This document shows positions 14,801-16,983 of a DNA stretch of 16,983 nt, one piece after another. Location: assembly GCA_937894565.1 (NCBI GenBank), contig CALBHK010000271.1, positions 1 through 16,983 of the forward strand, written 5' to 3'. Under the pieces are notes generated by a model, which made no database searches, was not told where the DNA came from, and worked only from the letters and a program-made list of their open reading frames with translations. Source of the stretch: an uncultured Chlamydiae bacterium (lineage in GTDB: Bacteria > Chlamydiota > Chlamydiia > Chlamydiales > CALBHK01). Both the position numbers and the translations under genes were made by a program. How positions within the stretch are numbered: position 1 is the stretch's first letter; each line of letters starts with the position of its first letter.

Positions 14801-15040
14801 ATAGTCACCGATAAAGGCATCAGTAAAGAGGGGGAAATCGTTGTAGAGCGAGCTCTCTTCTTGGCTAGCCGCTGTGATGAGAAGGATTGTTTTTTGAGTG
14901 GCAGCATGCGCCAAAGAGGCTATAAGGGCTTTGGGGCTATTCCACGATAAATCAGAGATGTTGATATCTTTTCCGGATCGGATCAATTCTTTTAGAAAAT
15001 CAAGCTTAGAGCTATGGAAATCAGAGGATTTAAACATCAT
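11816..15040 (-). CDS. mfd: Transcription-repair coupling factor Mfd
   Basis: ATP-driven translocase that removes RNA polymerase stalled at DNA lesions and recruits UvrA. The 1074-residue protein (E. coli 1148) has the UvrB-like N-terminal region with YALRGGIVDIYP (172-183) and the RNA-polymerase-interacting domain (about 431-495, GDLVVHHYHGIGKYLG). The RecG-like motor follows: Walker A GDVGYGKT (583-590), DEEQ (685-688), SATPIPRTL (711-719), VATTIVENGIDIP (822-834) and motif VI. The TRG-type segment ATADLEQRGSGDVIG and a C-terminal UvrA-masking domain complete it. Odd: motif VI reads QLRGRGGR (854-861), with Gly where Val is usual; the arginines are kept. The start could equally be the next ATG at 15037, which is better spaced from AAGAGA (15042-15047). 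It begins 5 bases after alaS, so the pair is likely an operon. Confidence 0.96.
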   Translation of the reverse strand: MMFKSSDFHSSKLDFLKELIRSGKDINISDLSWNSPKALIASLAHAATQKTILLITAASQEESSLYNDFPLFTDAFIGDYPAWETLPNENVPPSPDTVGERYNLLNRLLSNERPIILCGLQALLQRVITPARLKSLSYTLKVGEEYPFSDLCEMFAQMGYRREAIASDKGEYALRGGIVDIYPVDSPDPVRIEFWEDRIEGIRRYDPIGQRSTEKIEKISLTPAKELELIVEETKLSSFFEFLPKETFVIFDDLHAISKRWEALQELGLPSDLFFDSLPLLIEQLSSFQKIYISNEKEIPPEFIGKMENSASWPSAFVPVSTYLQKNEDHILDLQGAELLHHLATVGSDQPITMLSSSEAEQKAFERKLEEESILLPPKTKKESGYLSAGFALEDGNLLLLPLTEFNRRYKIRRQKMRSTFHTAPGDNFNLSMGDLVVHHYHGIGKYLGITKRKNIHGVETEFFHIEYSSNSRLFVPLEQAGQITRYVGSSEKIPSLSTIGSPKWKRTKEKTQQEITAYAKELIELYAERSLRGGFPYPEDSSQMIAFEEDFPYTPTEDQLRAIHQIKIDMQSEKPMDRLICGDVGYGKTEVAMRAAFKAVVDGGKQVAILTPTTVLALQHYESLTERMANFPINIAVASRFQSTKEMKKTLDGLKEGKIDILIGTHRLISQDVVFKDLGLVIIDEEQRFGVKAKEHLKKIQIGVDYLTLSATPIPRTLYLSLIGARDLSVINTPPQERIPIKTFITVPNEETVRNALLRELARDGQAFVIHNRVETIYEFAAWIKELVPQARILVGHGQMDAKELDKIFHQFKSGQADILVATTIVENGIDIPNANTIIIDKADHFGVAELYQLRGRGGRWNRRAYCYFIVNNFHNLPEVTRKRLQALVQTSGYGGGLKVATADLEQRGSGDVIGIRQSGHVSAVGFYLYCRMLRETIQALQGEKSHFPIETKLDHTFDARLPEEYVNDFSLRMQLYQKIGQASNLEEVEQVYLEILDRFGAMAPEQVGWLYHLARIRVQAASFGIEEVKLTEKEMVLHKQGKIEKFGIQTFNTAKEYEEKVIKIMNLCSYSV

Positions 15041-15045
15041 ATCTC

Positions 15046-16983
15046 TTATAACGCATGGATTTTTTTATCAAGCCACTCTCGGGCATGTTCCAGAGCGACT
15101 TTCATTCCGGCTGGATTTTTGCCGCCTGCCTGGGCCATTTGAGGCTTGCCGCCTCCACCGCCTTGAATATGACCGGAAATCTCTTTAATCAGCTCATTCG
15201 CTTTAATGCCCTTTTTCACATAAATTTCGCTTACTTGGGCAATTAACTGGCACTGATCGCCCTTCACTGTGCCGATCACTAAGATAGAGTCTCCCATCTT
15301 CTCTAAAGCAAGATCTACAAATATTTTGAGATCTGAAGGATCGATTGAGAGCTGGGCAATGAGCAGAGGAATGCCGTCGATAGTGCTTTGATGTTGTTTT
15401 AGAACTGAGGCAACGCTTTGAGATAACTGTCCCTGTTTAAGAGTCTTGAGTTCATTTTCTAGTTGAGTATGCTCTTCTAACATCTTTTTGATGCGTTCTT
15501 CTAATAATTGAGGTTTTGTCTTTAATGTTTCGGCTAGTGTTGATAAGCGTTTTTCATATTCTCTTACAAAGTTTTCAGCATCTTCTCCGCTGATGGCTTC
15601 TATACGGCGTACACCTGCTGCGATACTGCTCTCTTTTTCAATGCGAAAAAATCCTATATTTCCCGTGTGAGCGGTGTGAGTGCCGCCGCATAGCTCTTTG
15701 GAAAATTCATTGATGTTGACAACGCGTACCAGAGAGTCATATTTATCGCCAAAAAATTGCACGATGGAGTTGTCTTGCTGAGCTTCTGTATAAGGAATCT
15801 CTACTGTACATACAGATCCATTTTCTCTGATTTTTGCATTGACGAGATTTTCAATTTTTATTTTTTCCTCATCGGTAAGCGCCTTATGGTGGCTAAAATC
15901 AAAACGCAGAGAATGAGGAGTGACAACAGATCCTGCTTGACGCACATGAGGGCCTAAAACTTCCCTTAAAGCCCAGTGCATTAGATGCGTGGCCGTGTGG
16001 TTATTAGCAATTAAAGCGTGACGCTGTGTGTTGATTTCGGCTGTTACAGGATCGCCTATATGAAGAGCTCCTTTTTTGACCTTTCCAATATGGCCGATAA
16101 TGCCTTTATAAGGGACCTGGCAGTTCTCTACCTGAAAGTTTGCTTGTGAGTTGTGGATCATTCCAATATCACCTACTTGCCCCCCTTTTTCAGCATAAAA
16201 AGGAGTGTGGTCCAGAATGATTAAACCCTCTTCCCCCTCTTGTAAAGAGTTTGTGAATTGATTGTCCTTAATAAGCGCTTTTATTTTGGCCATCTCTTTA
16301 TGAGTATGATAGCCAACAAATGCAGTGGGTCCCTCTTTTTCTAAAAAGTCGGCAAAAAGAGAGTTTTCGGAGGTTTGTTTAGTGCTTTTATGGGCGGCTT
16401 TTGATCTCTCTCTTGCGCTCTCTTCCAGTTGGGCAAAGCGCATTTGATCGACATCCAGGCCATAATCTTTGGCGATGAGGCCGATCTCTTCAAAAGGCAG
16501 GCCATAGGTGTCTTTGAGTTTAAAGGCGTCATCGCCCGTAATGGTGTTGCCATGCTCGCGGCTATTTTCAATGATTTGTCCCAGCATGTTGCCGCCGCGC
16601 TTTAAAGTGCGCAAAAAGGCCTCTTCTTCTAAAGTTAATAATTCGGTGATGCGTTCTTTGCTTGTCCTAAGTTCTGGATAAGCTTCCCCCATGGATTCGA
16701 TTAAAGAGGGCAGTAATTGCGATAAGAAGGGACCTTCAATGCCGAGGTAGCGTCCATAGCGTACAGCGCGTCTTAGGATTTTACGCAGCACATAACCACG
16801 CTCTACATTGCTCGGTTGAGCGCCGTCGCTAATGGCAAAGCTCAAACTTCTAAGATGGTCGGCAATCACCCTAAAAGCGCTGCAATTAGGATCATCGCTT
16901 CTGTATTTTTTGCCGGAAACTTTCTCGATGCTAGATAAAATGGGTTTAAAGAGATCGATGTCAAAAACGCTTTGACAGTTTTG
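15046..16983 (-). CDS. alaS: Alanyl-tRNA synthetase (5' end beyond window)
   Basis: Charges tRNA-Ala and clears mischarged Ser/Gly. The reading frame stays open to the right edge of the window, giving 645 visible residues; roughly the first 230 of about 875, including class II motifs 1 and 2, lie outside. A GTG at 16869 is internal (RVIADHLRSLSFAISDGAQPSN is typical mid-catalytic-domain sequence) and not a start. Seen here are GYVLRKILRRAVRYG; the editing-domain metal motifs HTATH and CGGTH; the coiled linker before the C-Ala domain; and the glycine-rich GGGGGKPQMAQAGGK of C-Ala near the end. It is complete at the C-terminus, with its stop 5 bases before mfd. The alaS-mfd pair is also adjacent in Chlamydia, as I recall. 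Confidence 0.97.
   Translation of the reverse strand, partial: QNCQSVFDIDLFKPILSSIEKVSGKKYRSDDPNCSAFRVIADHLRSLSFAISDGAQPSNVERGYVLRKILRRAVRYGRYLGIEGPFLSQLLPSLIESMGEAYPELRTSKERITELLTLEEEAFLRTLKRGGNMLGQIIENSREHGNTITGDDAFKLKDTYGLPFEEIGLIAKDYGLDVDQMRFAQLEESARERSKAAHKSTKQTSENSLFADFLEKEGPTAFVGYHTHKEMAKIKALIKDNQFTNSLQEGEEGLIILDHTPFYAEKGGQVGDIGMIHNSQANFQVENCQVPYKGIIGHIGKVKKGALHIGDPVTAEINTQRHALIANNHTATHLMHWALREVLGPHVRQAGSVVTPHSLRFDFSHHKALTDEEKIKIENLVNAKIRENGSVCTVEIPYTEAQQDNSIVQFFGDKYDSLVRVVNINEFSKELCGGTHTAHTGNIGFFRIEKESSIAAGVRRIEAISGEDAENFVREYEKRLSTLAETLKTKPQLLEERIKKMLEEHTQLENELKTLKQGQLSQSVASVLKQHQSTIDGIPLLIAQLSIDPSDLKIFVDLALEKMGDSILVIGTVKGDQCQLIAQVSEIYVKKGIKANELIKEISGHIQGGGGGKPQMAQAGGKNPAGMKVALEHAREWLDKKIHAL

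Noticed and set aside
15046..16869. alaS starting at the GTG at 16869
   Set aside because: The frame remains open to base 16983 and encodes normal AlaRS catalytic-domain sequence upstream, so the GTG is an internal valine and the gene is cut by the window edge.

Overview
This 16,983-base window looks like chromosomal sequence from an environmental chlamydia (Parachlamydiales-like). Three things point there. The NqrF protein follows the chlamydial form of the Na+-NQR reductase subunit along its whole length. alaS and mfd are adjacent, with efp close by, as I recall from Chlamydia. Two AT-rich lineage-specific genes resemble host-interaction proteins of amoeba-associated chlamydiae: one has an F-box-like N-terminus, the other a two-lobed hydrophobic domain. 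Family and genus cannot be fixed by eye.

Layout, left to right. Bases 1-321 hold a cluster of short palindromes and direct repeats, then tgt (+, queuosine tRNA modification). A hypothetical, possibly Inc-like gene (-) follows, then yajC (+, Sec translocase accessory), so the classical tgt-yajC neighbourhood is kept but split by an opposite-strand gene. Next come a large imperfect inverted repeat and a homopyrimidine tract. A secreted purple-acid-phosphatase-like gene and htpG follow as a minus-strand pair (htpG first, 3-base gap). htpG is divergent from nqrF (+). A second copy of the same inverted-repeat family separates nqrF from nadE (+, glutamine-dependent NAD+ synthetase).

The right half is all minus strand and transcribed leftwards: alaS (5' end outside the window), mfd, the F-box-like gene, efp and epmA. 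efp and epmA abut with no gap and form a substrate-enzyme pair: EpmA attaches beta-lysine to EF-P, whose target Lys34 is present. The 3' ends of nadE and epmA overlap by 19 bases.

Most genes are housekeeping: tRNA modification and charging, translation of polyproline stretches, secretion, protein folding, Na+-coupled respiration, NAD synthesis and transcription-coupled repair. The unusual content is the four-armed CGCAGAG repeat family with purine-rich flanks; a Tgt lacking two of three zinc cysteines; a phosphatase with a changed GNH[D/E] motif; and the two AT-rich genes placed inside otherwise conserved neighbourhoods. No tRNA, rRNA, CRISPR array, transposase or origin was seen.
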